A stretch of 64,000 bases of DNA, taken from Actinomyces sp. AC-20-1. GTDB lineage: Bacteria > Actinomycetota > Actinomycetes > Actinomycetales > Actinomycetaceae. The stretch lies in assembly GCF_023369555.1 (NCBI RefSeq), contig NZ_JACJVC010000013.1, forward strand, positions 1 through 64,000. The letters run 5' to 3'. Within the stretch, counting starts at the first letter, position 1. Every line of letters starts with the position of its first letter. Under the pieces are notes generated by a model. That model searched no databases and was not told where the DNA came from. It saw only the letters and a list, made by a program, of their open reading frames with translations. The translations under genes were made by a program, and so were the position numbers. Shown here piece after piece: positions 62,616-64,000 of this stretch.

Positions 62616-62618
62616 GGC

Positions 62619-62662
62619 CGGCGGGGGTCCGGCCCTCGGGGACGAGGACCGGACCCCCGCCG
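62619..62662. terminator. Terminator downstream of clpB and the small gene
   Basis: A perfect 14-bp stem (CGGCGGGGGTCCGG with CCGGACCCCCGCCG) and a 16-nt loop lie 42 nt past the clpB stop codon. Confidence 0.7.
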
Positions 62663-62703
62663 TCGTCGTCGGGTGCGGGACCCACGTGGGCCCCGTACCC
62701 GGC

Positions 62704-64000
<1,297 letters not shown>

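Overview
The window is chromosomal DNA of a very GC-rich actinobacterium. The DtxR/IdeR, WXG100, XPB-type helicase, DUF3027, DUF4032 and UgpC/MsiK-type families, together with several start codons that look leaderless, fit Actinobacteria. The NlpC/P60 paralogs under c-di-AMP riboswitches, the bacterial serpin and the overall gene set suggest an Actinomyces-like member of the Actinomycetaceae; the genus is inference. I saw no rRNA, phage, IS element or CRISPR array.

Layout. 1-4.4 kb: a large SF1-helicase-like/nuclease protein with degenerate ATPase motifs, coupled to a gene that runs off the left edge. 4.5-5.7 kb: tRNA-Arg and a tandem universal stress protein. 5.9-9.3 kb: three paralogous secreted NlpC/P60 proteins, each with its own promoter, ydaO-type c-di-AMP riboswitch and, in at least two cases, a strong terminator. 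9.4-14.3 kb: DtxR iron regulator, MFS exporter, NCS2 purine permease, 2-hydroxyacid dehydrogenase. 14.3-20.4 kb: DUF3027, helicase-associated protein and XPB helicase; the last two diverge from a symmetric array of six 10-bp boxes with 19-bp periodicity. 20.5-25.4 kb: glutamine amidotransferase, TPM-domain protein with PspA, NYN nuclease. 25.5-29.8 kb: two-component system, HD hydrolase, solitary WXG100 protein. 29.9-34.9 kb: GroEL under CIRCE, LytR_C protein, uracil-DNA glycosylase, an iron-box-controlled but broken DUF364 gene, tRNA-Thr, DsbA-like protein. 35-39.7 kb: Ser/Thr kinase, MsiK-type sugar ABC ATPase, DUF4032 protein.

39.8-48.3 kb is the most interesting block. A solute-binding lipoprotein and two permeases without an ATPase are followed by a class II aldolase and an ADP-dependent-type sugar kinase. 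Divergent from them are a DeoR regulator, a YihS-type aldose-ketose isomerase with all five catalytic residues, and a mutarotase-like protein. Together they read as a complete import, mutarotation, isomerisation, phosphorylation and aldol-cleavage route, analogous in logic to the sulfoquinovose Embden-Meyerhof pathway but built from a different kinase and aldolase. The nearby MsiK-type ATPase could energise the transporter.

48.3-64 kb: a tandem palindromic repeat, an unknown Actinomyces-type protein, RlmB and CysS. A 457-bp gap then holds an unrecognised structured element with a strong terminator and a 118-bp inverted-repeat element. RlmC, an Aer-like PAS protein, a serpin lipoprotein, a GNAT, a HAD phosphatase, NAD synthetase, a GDPD, a TetR regulator, a small possibly frameshifted gene and the C-terminal part of ClpB complete the window.

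About fifteen genes carry a TAnnnT-like -10 hexamer ending exactly 6 or 7 nt before the start codon, with no Shine-Dalgarno sequence. I used this to choose several starts.
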